A stretch of 64,000 nucleotides of DNA from assembly GCF_002865645.1 (NCBI RefSeq), contig NW_020194551.1, forward strand, positions 1 through 64,000, given 5' to 3'. Below the pieces are notes generated by a model, which saw nothing but the letters and a program-made list of their open reading frames with translations, searched no databases and was not told the DNA's origin. Position 1 is the stretch's first letter, and each line of letters begins with the position of its first letter. Below are positions 48,689-58,560 of the stretch, piece by piece. The stretch comes from Hyaloscypha bicolor E. Lineage: Eukaryota; Ascomycota; Leotiomycetes; Helotiales; Hyaloscyphaceae. The translations under genes and the position numbers were made by a program.

Positions 48689-50296
48689 TCACAGGTAATC
48701 CCGCTCAAACTCAGCGTCAAGATGAACCGGCACTCTTTCCTCCTCTACATTTCGATCTCTGTCCTTGCTCTGGTTCGCAACCAGTTGTAGCAGAAGCTTG
48801 TTGTTCTGCGAAACGATCAACTCAATCTTCTCAACTTTCGTCTCTAATGTCCGTAGTCGTGCATCGTTGCCCATAATCTCACGCCAGTCTTCTTTCGTCA
48901 GTTGTCCTTCAACTACAACTCGCCTTGGAGGCTCTGGTGGGTGTTCTAGTGCGTATTGTTGTGCGGCCCATTGTTGTTGCTCAATCTGCTGTTGTAACTC
49001 CCGCGTGAGCGCTCTCTCATTATGACGTCTCCTCTTGTTTGGTCGATAACCATTCATATCCTGTTCTTCTTGGGCAACAACCATTTCGCCCCCTGGGGAT
49101 TGCTGATATGGGTGCTGCAGTTGCTGGGGTGCTGTTGGTGCCTGTCCTTGCTGAACTTCCTGCGGTGGCGGGGGTTGCGGACCAGGGTATAGTCTTTGCT
49201 GTGGAGGAGGATTTTGAGCGGCCATCTGAGTTTCTGCAGCAATTGCTTGTCTCCTAGCTTCTTTCCTAGCCTCCTCGACCTTTCTCCTGGCCTCAACTTG
49301 TCGCATCCTCTCAGCCTCTGCTTCTCCATCCTCGGTCCGCAAGAACTCGATCCATTCATCGATCCTCTCATTCAGCTCGCCACCTGGCTTTTGAGGAATG
49401 ACTCCATTCTCCCAATCTGCTATTTGTCTTCGCCTTGTCTCTACTAACCGTCCAACCGTGGCGCTCATCTGCGCTAAGATCTTGCCCGTGTCTGCCTGGA
49501 AAGCAGCATTCACGCCTGACCAGAACTGCGCTTTGGTGCCCTCTTTGAAATTGTCCCGTTGCTCGTAGCAGTGCTTGACCATGAGGATATGATCGCGTTC
49601 ATCGAGGTTCTGGCGCGGTTTGCGCGCGCTGTTGCCCGCAGACGAAAGCACTGAGCTTTCACGCATCTCGCGCGCCGGTGTCATGAGAGACCGGGGAACA
49701 GGTGGAGGATTCATACGCGCTTCGGTGGTCGGTGTGGAGTTGGCGGTATCGTGCTGTTGACTGCTTGGTGTCTGCTGAGCCAGAGTTCGTGCGCTGTTCG
49801 AGGGAGTTGAAGGGGGAAGGATGGGTGCCGGCTGTCGAGTAATCGTGGGTGCCATTGGAACCAATTTGAAGGTATGGAACGCTGATGGCATAGGTAAGAT
49901 TACATACGCGGCAGCGGCTGGAGGGAGATGTGCTTTCGAGGGAATTTTTATCCTGTAAACCTGAGTCTGACCGAATCTCGAGTCGTTAGACTTGCGGGTT
50001 TGGTAAATTGGGGAGCTAAAGCACGAGCTAGGCCAATTATGTGCGCTTGCCTGCTCGACCCTAGCCAGCAGGGCAGAGTAAGGGGCTTTTAGGGGCTCCA
50101 GCTGTAATCTGGCAATGCGACCACAGATGAAGTGCTTCCATGCAGCTTCCGCACTTGCTTTACTGTAGATTTCCGAGAAATTTATTAATACTGTACGCCC
50201 AAGTTCAGACGACGCTGATAAATATGTTCGGTATCCGTTCGATTTGGGTGTGCTTGCGTGCATGTGCTTCTTCGCTGCCGCAACCTCTGCATCCAT
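48689..50296 (-). CDS. Gln/Pro-rich coiled-coil nuclear-type protein, up to 535 aa
   Basis: I do not recognise a named family. A single open frame runs from 50296, but the likely start is the internal ATG at 49855 (MAPTITRQPAPILPPSTP, 388 aa), because the upstream part looks like leader sequence. A helical, charged block near ORF residues 230-310 (ERDHILMVKHCYEQRDNF, RLVETRRRQIADWENG) resembles the three-helix Myb/SANT-like modules of fungal DNA-binding proteins. Then come Arg/Glu-rich helices, a long Gln/Pro-rich segment, the basic patch PNKRRRHNERA, a likely nuclear signal, and a C-terminal coiled coil (LETKVEKIELIVSQNNKLL). A role as a transcription or chromatin factor is inferred. It is divergent from the D-glutamate cyclase-like gene. 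Confidence 0.75.
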   Translation of the reverse strand: MDAEVAAAKKHMHASTPKSNGYRTYLSASSELGRTVLINFSEIYSKASAEAAWKHFICGRIARLQLEPLKAPYSALLARVEQASAHNWPSSCFSSPIYQTRKSNDSRFGQTQVYRIKIPSKAHLPPAAAAYVILPMPSAFHTFKLVPMAPTITRQPAPILPPSTPSNSARTLAQQTPSSQQHDTANSTPTTEARMNPPPVPRSLMTPAREMRESSVLSSAGNSARKPRQNLDERDHILMVKHCYEQRDNFKEGTKAQFWSGVNAAFQADTGKILAQMSATVGRLVETRRRQIADWENGVIPQKPGGELNERIDEWIEFLRTEDGEAEAERMRQVEARRKVEEARKEARRQAIAAETQMAAQNPPPQQRLYPGPQPPPPQEVQQGQAPTAPQQLQHPYQQSPGGEMVVAQEEQDMNGYRPNKRRRHNERALTRELQQQIEQQQWAAQQYALEHPPEPPRRVVVEGQLTKEDWREIMGNDARLRTLETKVEKIELIVSQNNKLLLQLVANQSKDRDRNVEEERVPVHLDAEFERDYL

Positions 50297-50788
50297 GAAC
50301 CAGTGTCCTGGATGATGGGCAAATTCCGGTTTGCGTTATCCCGCAACGTTCCGCATGCCCAACCCCATCCCCTTCCCTAGGCTAAGATGTGTTGAATCCG
50401 GTTTCGTCGTGTGTGTGGTTACGTGGACACTTTGTTGGAGACGCAGGGACAGGCAGCGTGACGTTCAAACGCAAAAAGCGACATCGAGAGAAACATGTTT
50501 GTCGGCGCTTCCTTCCAAGGTGAAGATACCCGCCACTTCTATTCTTCTGGAAGGGGCAAGGGAGGAGCAGTCCCCTCCGTGCTTTAGCCAAACAAACGTC
50601 ACAGAAAGCTAAAGATCATCCCCACTGATCGGAGGTGCAAGTCCGTGTAACTAAGACTGCCCCCGAGGCTGAGTTATCAGAGTGGCTCAAGTCGAACTCT
50701 GCACGAAGTTTCTTTTACTCTCTATTTCAACCTCTTTATCTCGTTTCCCAACAAAACGAATGTTTTAGTAAACAATATAGCTGTCCAG
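50297..50788. promoter_or_regulatory. Bidirectional promoter region
   Basis: This 492-bp space separates divergent genes (Gln-rich protein to the left, D-glutamate cyclase-like to the right). If translation of the left gene starts at 49855, the shared upstream region is about 930 bp. A pyrimidine-rich stretch at 50711-50750 precedes the right gene, typical of fungal core promoters. Confidence 0.4.
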
Positions 50789-51718
50789 ATGATTTCAGAA
50801 GTCTGCACCGTTACCTCTGCCCAGGCCGAGGCATCACATCGACTTCTCAGCCTCAAGACCGGAGCCGCCGTTCGTAAGGCTGCCCGCAATGGCACCCATA
50901 CCACAACTACTTCAGGCCTCGCTCCAACCTATCTCCAAGCCAATCTCATCATCCTCCCGTCGCGCTATGCAGCCGACTTCCGTATCCTCTGCGCCCGAAA
51001 TCCAGTTCCTTGCCCTCTGATAGCAGAATCAGCAGCGGTTGGAAAGTTCGATGAAGTCAGGTCGTGGATTGATGGACTTTCAGGGGAGGGGCTTATCTCA
51101 GGGGTCGACATTCGACAAGACGCTCCAAAATACATGGTTTATAAAGACAGTAAGCTGGCAGAGTCTGAGTGTGCGGATATTGTTGCAGAGTGGACGGAAG
51201 ATCATGTTGCGTTCCTCATTGGCTGCTCATTCAGCTTCGAGTCGGCTCTTGCTAAAGCGGGGCTGGAACCACGACACTCGCGACTGGATCGGACAGTTCC
51301 AATGTACAGAACCAATATTCCTCTCTGTCCAGCAGGCGTGTTCACTTCGAGCAGTTATGTCGTTTCGATGAGACCGTATAAGAGCACCGAAATCGAAGCC
51401 GTTCGGGATATAACCAGACCATATATAGCTACCCACGGGGAGCCGATTGCTTGGGGATGGGATGCTGCAGAGAGGCTGGGGATCAAAGACATCGATATTC
51501 CAGATTGGGGCTCTCCACCTTTGACTCTGAGCGGACAGCCACTTGGCGCGCACGCAGGAAGTGATTCTGAAGTACCTGTCTTCTGGGGCTGCGGCGTAAC
51601 ACCACAGGAAGCTGTCATGAAAGCTGATTTGCAGGGCACAATCATGTCACATGCGCCGGGATATATGCTTGTCTTGGACTGCCGTGACTGGGACATTATA
51701 AAGGAGAAACGAAGATGA
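50789..51718 (+). CDS. DUF1445 / D-glutamate cyclase-like hydro-lyase, 309 aa
   Basis: Members of this family (bacterial putative hydro-lyases and mitochondrial D-glutamate cyclase DGLUCY) convert D-glutamate to 5-oxo-D-proline; fungal members are mostly uncharacterised. The whole protein is the family domain: FLIGCSFSFESAL near residue 146, then RTNIPLCPAGVF, FWGCGVTPQEAV near 264 and SHAPGYMLVLD near 287. The last two carry the conserved Cys-Gly and His-Ala-Pro-Gly signatures. It is single-exon and of normal length (bacterial members about 265 aa). The first ATG fits the domain start; no clear targeting peptide is visible. Its stop is only 51 bp from the stop of the convergent reductase gene. 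Confidence 0.88.
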   Translation: MISEVCTVTSAQAEASHRLLSLKTGAAVRKAARNGTHTTTTSGLAPTYLQANLIILPSRYAADFRILCARNPVPCPLIAESAAVGKFDEVRSWIDGLSGEGLISGVDIRQDAPKYMVYKDSKLAESECADIVAEWTEDHVAFLIGCSFSFESALAKAGLEPRHSRLDRTVPMYRTNIPLCPAGVFTSSSYVVSMRPYKSTEIEAVRDITRPYIATHGEPIAWGWDAAERLGIKDIDIPDWGSPPLTLSGQPLGAHAGSDSEVPVFWGCGVTPQEAVMKADLQGTIMSHAPGYMLVLDCRDWDIIKEKRR

Positions 51719-51769
51719 AGAGATTGTCGGTGAGCGCAGCGAGTTCTTCGTCGTCGGGTATATATCTAA

Positions 51770-52771
51770 TCAAAGATGGCTTTGGCTTTTCGCTTGGTCT
51801 CGATTCTCTTGAGCTTTCCTCAAGAGCGCATATAACGTTTGTAGCCTCGGCATTTCCAGTCCCTTTTCTCTCGCAATGCGAATTGGGTTGCCCAGTATAA
51901 CCTCAAGCTCCATCCGCTTTCCATTTTCCCAGTCAAGTAGCATACTGGGCTTACTACCACTCGTATTCTTCTGCGTGCTGGCTAGGATCGCTTCACTGGT
52001 TGCGAACTCCTTCGGCAAGGGCGTGCCCAGAACCTTTGGTGCCGTACTCAAAACTTCATCCATTACCGCCTTCAAATGTATATATAACTCCGGATCCAGA
52101 ACCATGGCATTATTTGTAGTCCCATTAGACAAGACAGCAGATGGATTCATCGAGGCGTTGATAGCAATCTTATGCCACCGCACCATCTGTAGCTTCGAAT
52201 GCGAGTACTCCTCTGCATCCTCGATCTCTCCTGCCTGTAGAAGTTGCACGAACCTCTTGTTGCTCTCAATGGCTGCCCAGCTCGTGGATCCGGGGAGGTA
52301 TGGTCCAACACTAATGCGTGTCCAACGATTGTGCTTAATAATACCAGGCTCCGTCTGCGCCGCGGAGACGATTGTGACAGCACTCAGTATTATAGCTGAG
52401 GGGAAGCGCTTCAAGTACGGCTCTTCAACACCAAGGCCATTCTGTACCAGGACGATCGAGGTCCCGTCCCCAACCAAGCCCTCCAAGATCTCCGAATCAT
52501 CACTCACATCCGGCAGCGCCTTCGTGCTCACAACAATATAGTCCCATTTTATCTTCGAGTCGATAGCTTGCCGCGGGTTTGCGAACGTATGGTGAGGTGT
52601 GAAGGTGTAGGATCCGTATTTTGGGGAGGAGATGGAGAATCCGTTTGCGTGGACGACGGTGTAGTTTGATCGGCAGATTACAGAGACTTGGGTTGAGGGG
52701 ACGAGGGCCAGGCGCGAGGCGTAGAAGGCTCCTACTGCGCCGGCGCCGACGATGAGAATTTTTATTGGCAT
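51770..52771 (-). CDS. 2-dehydropantoate (ketopantoate) 2-reductase-like enzyme, 333 aa
   Basis: This is an NADPH-dependent reductase of the ApbA/PanE family, which makes D-pantoate for vitamin B5; fungi carry several paralogues, some with other 2-keto acid substrates. The Rossmann motif ILIVGAGAVGAFYASRLA begins at residue 5. The catalytic Lys region is VRWHKIAINASMNPSAVL near 197, matching the conserved K-(L/I)-(A/V)-IN element. The C-terminal ApbA domain has SMLLDWENGKRMELEVILG and GNPIRIAREKGLEMP, with the family Glu. Length is normal and there is no intron. It is convergent with the DUF1445 gene. The true substrate is uncertain. Confidence 0.9.
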   Translation of the reverse strand: MPIKILIVGAGAVGAFYASRLALVPSTQVSVICRSNYTVVHANGFSISSPKYGSYTFTPHHTFANPRQAIDSKIKWDYIVVSTKALPDVSDDSEILEGLVGDGTSIVLVQNGLGVEEPYLKRFPSAIILSAVTIVSAAQTEPGIIKHNRWTRISVGPYLPGSTSWAAIESNKRFVQLLQAGEIEDAEEYSHSKLQMVRWHKIAINASMNPSAVLSNGTTNNAMVLDPELYIHLKAVMDEVLSTAPKVLGTPLPKEFATSEAILASTQKNTSGSKPSMLLDWENGKRMELEVILGNPIRIAREKGLEMPRLQTLYALLRKAQENRDQAKSQSHL

Positions 52772-52992
52772 GGTGAGGTCGGATGGTGTGAGGAAGGATG
52801 TTGCGAGATGTCGCGTTTTGGAGATGAGGTGAGCCGAGGTTGCTTGATGTGGGGCTTGGACATCGCCTCAACTCTTCACATCAACTCTCCTTGGAAAGAA
52901 AATTATCACAACGTATAATTGCTGTATATGTTCTATATTGCACAGAAGTGTCTGTATCTTGTTGCATAAACTCTTTTGTGTGTTCTTAGAAG

Positions 52993-53290
52993 TCACCTCG
53001 AGATCATATCTTTTCTGTCAGGTCCCGTTCCAATCCACGCAATCTTAACACCCACTGCACTTTCAAAGAATTCCACATAGTTCTTGCGCTCAAGCAGCAA
53101 TTCGTGGTAGTTATTGACTCCTTTGATTGATTTCTGCCAATCTGGCAGTGTCATGTATCTGACGGTGACTTTTGAGAGCTTCCCAGACTGGCAGGAAAAG
53201 ATTCCAGTTCACGGCCGTCTATCTCGTAGCTAGTAGCAGCTTTGATTGTTTCAAATGTGTCGAGGACATCGAGCTTGGTGAGGTGGAAGG
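52993..53290 (-). pseudogene. Adenylosuccinate synthetase C-terminal fragment
   Basis: Adenylosuccinate synthetase makes adenylosuccinate from IMP. Only about the last 95 residues are present. LTKLDVLDTFETIKAA is the conserved GTP/IMP-site block, then YEIDGRELESFPA. A one-base frameshift near 53170-53185 follows, then TLPDWQKSIKGV, KNYVEFFESAVGVKIAWIG and TGPDRKDMI, with the TGA at 52993. Sequence before LTKLDV does not match the enzyme, and the opposite strand there already reads as GARS, so the fragment is truncated at about 53290. It cannot function. Confidence 0.85.
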
Positions 53291-53999
53291 CAATGGGTTG
53301 AGCATTCTCAGTTTCAGTGATGGAGTAGCTTTCAAGTCGATGCCTCCTGCACAAGACCACAAGCGGATTTCCGATGGCGGTTTGGGACCGAATACTGGTG
53401 AGATAGGCTGCTACGCTCCGACGAAGATTGCAACTTCTGGAGTGATTCGGGAGATCGAGGAGACGATTCTCAGGCCGACCTTTGAGGGGATGCGGAAAGA
53501 AGGTGAAGCTAGCTGTGGTACTTGAACTCTTTGGTAATTGCTGAAATGTGAATAAGCATCCCGTTTGTTGGCAAGATCTTCACGGGCATCATGCTCACAG
53601 AAACTAGTTCGAAGGCGTTGGGGTATAATGCCCGTTTCGGTGATCCAGGAGCCCAAACCTTACTTCCTCTCTTGAAGAGTGATCTTGCCGAGATCGTGGT
53701 AGCTTGTGTAGAAAGGCGCCTGCACGAAACAAAAGTCGAGATGCACGACAAGTTCTTTGCTGTTGTGATTACTTCAGCATGAGGGTACCCTCGAGCTTCC
53801 CCAAAGGGCGATGTAATCGAACTAGGCTCCCCTACACCAAGTACAAGCATGCCCTCAAACTATTTATTGGCATCCATGCTTACAATCTACGCAGAAGCAC
53901 CATCTACCCCCAACTTCTTCCATGCTGGAACGGAACTGCTGCAGGACGGCTCGATCGTTACTGCTGGAGGAAGGGCGATGGCCGTCTCAGCGATGAGGC
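53262..53999 (+). pseudogene. GARS domain fragment of the purine enzyme Ade5,7, left part
   Basis: Glycinamide ribonucleotide synthetase joins phosphoribosylamine and glycine. The plus strand reads LSILSFSDGVAFKSMPPAQD, LGPNTGEIGCYAPTKIATSG and IEETILRPTFEGMRKE. After a probable intron at about 53504-53553 it continues IPFVGKIFTGIMLTE, YNARFGDPGAQTLLPLL and LAEIVVACVERRL. Damage: the splice joint leaves the frame one base short, TGA at 53780 replaces part of the SGGYP loop with a frame slip, and the metal-binding Glu of the GDPEXQ motif is Gly. The ATP-grasp start and the whole AIRS half are missing. The frame continues to about 53994 (AGTELLQDGSIVTAGGRAMA), where the large transposon interrupts it. 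Confidence 0.88.
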
Positions 54000-54072
54000 T
54001 ACTGAGGCCCACAGCTAGCTAGCGGACAAATCCGAGAAGCGAAAAGTGATTTTCTGATTTTCTGATTTTCGC
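54000..54072. repeat. Left TIR of large transposon
   Basis: This pairs with 62886-62966. The outer 10 bp are identical, then come a few mismatches, then about 50 near-identical bases. The left arm has one fewer ATTTTCTG unit than the right arm, which accounts for the 8-bp length difference. A run of 31 C (54089-54119) follows, matched by a shorter G run at 62873-62884 on the right. Confidence 0.9.
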
Positions 54073-54087
54073 ACTGGCGCCCCGCAC

Positions 54088-54122
<35 letters not shown>

Positions 54123-54592
54123 TCCCCAAGGCAGAATTCCTAATTAGGGGTATAGCACCCACACGTGACTTTCGGCTTGGATAACGCAATAATAGTAAGG
54201 CTGCTTGCTTGTCTAATTAACGAAGTAAGAGCCCATACTACCGCGTGAAATCGTGCCAAAATTAGGCCGGGTAGTATAATATAAAATTGAGTATTTATTA
54301 CAAATTACTATAGTCAGGTAACCACAGGCTATAAGCCCTTCTAGGATAACGCTATTAACAGGGTCTAATGACTTCCTTAATATTCCCGAGGTTAGAAATA
54401 AGAAAATTAAACTATTAAAATAACTGAGAAGCCGGCTAATTACTTTTTTTTGGTAATTAATTAACAAAATCACGTGGGGGTAACGTTACTCGAGTTTTTT
54501 AGCGCTCACGTTACTAGAAAGTACGTCGCGATAGTAAAGCGTGCCCTGAACTTAACCCCTATTAAAATAACTTGGTGGATTTTATTAAAATA

Positions 54593-56560
54593 ATGCCACG
54601 ACTTTTAATAAATCTATTACCATATCGCGAAGCTATTACTAAATAGGCTTATACGAATATTAATTAAGAAGAAATTGCGAATAGATTAAAAGATTTATAT
54701 GGAATCTTAGTCAATCCGCGTATGGTCCGACGGCGACTATAAGAATAGAATATCCAAACACGTACTTAAATAGTAAATACGCCTTTCCTTCGCGCGCAAA
54801 TTATAATCCTGTATTATCTGGGAAATATAGATAAGGAAATACTTGAGAATCTTGAGGATTACGGTTATATAGCTTTAATTACTAGAGTTATCCGCATACG
54901 CAAGAAGCTTGGTCTTATTTGCCATATGACTATAATAGACAGGCAAGTGGCGGACGAGTAACTATTTATAATACTATAGAGTAAGCTAAATAATAGGCGG
55001 GTTACAGGTTATGAACGGCGGCATTTGCACGCGTACTTCCGTTAATAAGGTTTACTAGTAACCCGGTTAGTCTTTCTATACTTTACTATTTTGCCCTAGC
55101 TTGGAAGGTTAGGGCCTTATTTACTAACGTATTTTATTATCTATAGGGAGAGCTTATATGTGATATTATAATTCCTAGATCCCGAGGCAATTATACTATA
55201 AATATAACGGATATAGTCCAAGAAAGGAGAATATATTATGCCTGGGCCGGACTAGATTTAGTTAATTAATAGACACGATAAGCTATTACTATTTGGGATT
55301 AAGATATACGCTTATATTAATACTTATTTACGTAATATTATCTGGGTATATATTAGAATCTCTAATTAGACTACCTATTCGGTTATATAGTAGTATCTTC
55401 AGATTTGTGCTTAAATGAGCTACTGCCCTTATTTCTTTAGGGCTAATCGAGGCTCTAAACTCCCCCTTATTACTAAAGCATACTTTGCATTCTCGCGAAT
55501 AGCTGATTTATTAATTGTGCGCGTGAAGAACTGCTTTATTTCTGGGAAAAGCACCGAGAATTAGCGGGTTAAATCCTGGTAGCAGGAGCTTTAGAAGAGC
55601 TAGCTATACTAGTAGCGCGTGAGCAATTCCGTTTCCTTATATCTGCCCCTTATTCTTTCTATTATTAGGAGGGAGTATTAGGTACTAATAATTACACCGC
55701 TTTTTATTAAGGCTATTAGGTCTAGTATTATAGTGCCGGATTATATAACTAATTCTGATTAGTATATATAGAATTACTTTTAGGAACTAGCCCATACCGA
55801 GGATTATAATTACTAATACCTATGGGACCGGATTACTTTACTAGTACTTTATATATAGCGGATCCAAAACGAGATATATAGGTTCGCGGACTTGTGAAAT
55901 ATTTATAGGATTAGAAAAGATAGATCTAGGCCTAATATGGTAGCCGGCAAGCTATTTAGACTATATACGAGGCCCCCAGGCAAGGCATAGTACTGGGATT
56001 GCCCTATAGATATAGAGCTTTATAATATAATCCTTAATAATTACTTAGTTTAGGGTAAGTAATATGACCTCGCATAGCTTTACACGGATAGTTTACTCAC
56101 ATACTAATATAGATATTAATAAGTTTCTGCCGAGAGAAATACTAGAGTAGTACTATTAGAAGCTCATGTCTTATAATATAAATATAGCTAATATTTATAT
56201 GGGAGATACTAATAGAAACGGTAACTAATTACATGTTTAAGCTTACTACTAGCTCTAATATATAGTCCGGGCACATATAGCCTTAGGGCAGCTACTAATA
56301 TTAGGAGAGTCCGAGAAGCTAACTAGTAGATATAATATCGCTATTACGCGGAATGGGATCCTCAAGCAAGTTGTCCTAATAAATACAGAGTATATAAATA
56401 ATATATAGGCCAGAAGGATACCCGTATAGTTCCTAATAGTCCAGGACTTTACCCAGAAATAGCCCTTTATTAGTAATACTCCTAATAATATGGGGTAATT
56501 AAACGAGCCGGTTATAAAGTAACTAGGTATATTAAGATAGGTATTATTTATTATTAAATA
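54593..56560 (+). pseudogene. rve-type (DDE) integrase relic of the large transposon
   Basis: The plus frame starts MPRLLINLLPYREAIT. An N-terminal part with helix-turn-helix-like blocks follows (EIANRLKDLYGI, VNPRMVRRR, IRIRKKLGLICHM). The integrase core then reads GYERRHLHAYFR, GPD, NRHDKLLLFGIKIYAYINTY, IIWVYIRISN, RANRGSKLPLI, EN-RVKSW and IRKDRSRPNMVAGK. By comparison with rve-core proteins encoded in other fungal genomes, as I recall them, the three acidic residues should sit in IDGHDK, RSDRGSE and NQRIEAWW. Here they are Asn (55268-55270), Asn (55445-55447) and Lys (55571-55573), all explained by G-to-A changes. Frameshifts and many RIP stops make it dead. The end is approximate. Confidence 0.7.
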
Positions 56561-57218
56561 TATTATTTTTGAAACCCCCTTCTTACTTTTAAGAGTAGTA
56601 TTAATAGAATTATTAAGTTTATCTATTATATGAATATTCTATATCCTTAAATTCTTATCTTTCAAAATAGCACTACTATTTCTTAAAACCTGCCCTAATA
56701 CTATATGCCCCGTAGCCGAATACTGGCATGGTAATATCTAATATTACGAGTTCTATTAATCTACTAATAATAAATATAATATAGAGGCCGCCGCTTTACT
56801 TGTCTAGAGTAATAATACTAGTAGACTTGAACCTCATGGCTCTGGAATTCCGTCCGCATCTGCCTCCCTCTTTATACCTGGAATACTTTAGATCCCTAGC
56901 TCTTCTTAGTATTCTTATCCCGTATCTTTTCTTCTAGGAATATCTATTATACTTATTTCTCTAGTTACTATTACTATATAGCTACTAGGTACTAGTTCTG
57001 CTCCATCCCAGGCTCCTCCTGCTCTAATGGCCCCATAACTACTCCCTTCCGTATTCCCTTTTACTACGAGCCATATTACTTGACCTAACTACTTTTCTAG
57101 TAATACTTATACTACTACACAAGCTTAACGGGCTATAAATACGAGAGTTACTTAGGCCACTGCCTAGGCCATAGCTTCTCATACTAGTAATAGGCTACCT
57201 GGAGCCCTTTAAGGTCTC

Positions 57219-58560
57219 ATGAATCAAAATGTGGCCGGATCTAGTCTTATGGAATTACAGACCGTGGTTTTATAGCTAGTTCTCCGTAAGTAGGCATTTA
57301 ATAATATAAAGAATTAGAGAGCTAAGTAAAGAACTATCTAATTTTCTAAAGAAGTCAGTAATAAGTTTTCTCCTATTTCTTTTACTAGATTCTCTATACG
57401 AATTCTAATAGATATTTTTTAATAGGTAGCTTTTAATTTAAAATAAATAATTAAGTCTTTTCTACTCTTTCTAATATAGTTTCTTAGTAGCTATTCCCTT
57501 ACTTCTCTCTCTATATTAGCGGACTTACCCGCTATTATTAATTTATTAATAATGCGAATAAACTAGTATTTTATACTAGTTCTAATAGTAAAAGAGCCCA
57601 GGAACTTATAATCTTGCCAGGTTCTATTTAAACTATCTTTAATCTTTCCCGCTATGGCATATATCTAGGCCCTAAGAGTATCTGGATAATTTTCCTTGTT
57701 TTATACCAGGATAAGACTCTATATAAAGATATTTGTCTTGAAATTACTTGTAAAAAGCTAGAAAATACTCAGAAGGAGACTTTATATAAAGATCTCTATC
57801 TTAAAGTTACTCGTAAAGAACTAGAAAATGCTCAGAAAGCATAGTAACTTGAGGAAATTAAATAATAGACTAAGGAGGCCCAGAGAGCCCAGGAAAGTAT
57901 TACCCGCTAGTATAGGCATGAGACTTTAAGAGTAAGGAGGGATCTAATAAACTAGTAGGCAAATAAAGGCATATATATAATCCTCTCCTTTAATTCTGGC
58001 TCTTATTCTTTATTTCTTCTATAGACCCTTTTTTATTTTTAGGTTTAATTAACTTATACGTGCCAGGATTCTTCTTTACTTACCGACCTCTGGGAGCCGC
58101 AAGATAATATAGAAAGTATTACTAAAAGTATTACCAAAGCTAATCCTAATAATAATAATAATAATAATAGTAATAGGCTATTAGATCCTCCTTTAATTTT
58201 ACTATTCTCTTTTCTAGTAAAGGAAACTATAGTTAATCTCATGAACCATATAAGTATTACTCCATAGTAATAGGCACGTTAGAGATATGAATATACTACC
58301 CCTCTTCCTTATTAGATATAGAGAATTAACGGGTATAATGTCTTTAGCTTTACGGGTAAAACCCAAGGTATCCGGGCTACTACTAGCACTTTGCCTATTA
58401 CCCCGGACAGAAGTCTAACTATTATTATTAAACTCCCTAGGCTAATTAACCTTACTTCTCCTAAGCAAACCCATTATATAAGGTCTAATAAATTACGCAT
58501 AAATATCCGCCGAGGTTAAGGTAGTTAAGAAAAAATAGGCCTAATATCTAATATGCTTTT
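57219..58560 (+). pseudogene. Second gene relic of large transposon, coiled-coil and Asn-repeat
   Basis: A frame beginning near MNQNVAGSSLMELQTVV (57219) leads to a 21-residue tandem duplication at 57715-57840 (TLYKDICLEITCKKLENTQKE, then a close copy). A coiled coil follows (LEEIK, TKEAQRAQESITR), then a probable intron near 57970-58050, an Asn run from AAT repeats (58151-58171) and a tail RINGYNVFSFTGKTQGIRA. RIP stops interrupt it. I cannot name the product; a DNA-binding or regulatory partner of the integrase is only a guess. Confidence 0.45.

Noticed and set aside
53995..54030. Long ATG target duplication with an extra inverted copy of the target at the left end
   Set aside because: A simpler reading fits all bases: the element starts at 54000 with TACTGAGGCC and the duplication is GAGGC.
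58054..58242. 62-codon minus-strand frame with a leucine run
   Set aside because: It is the reverse complement of the AAT (Asn) repeat of the second transposon gene.
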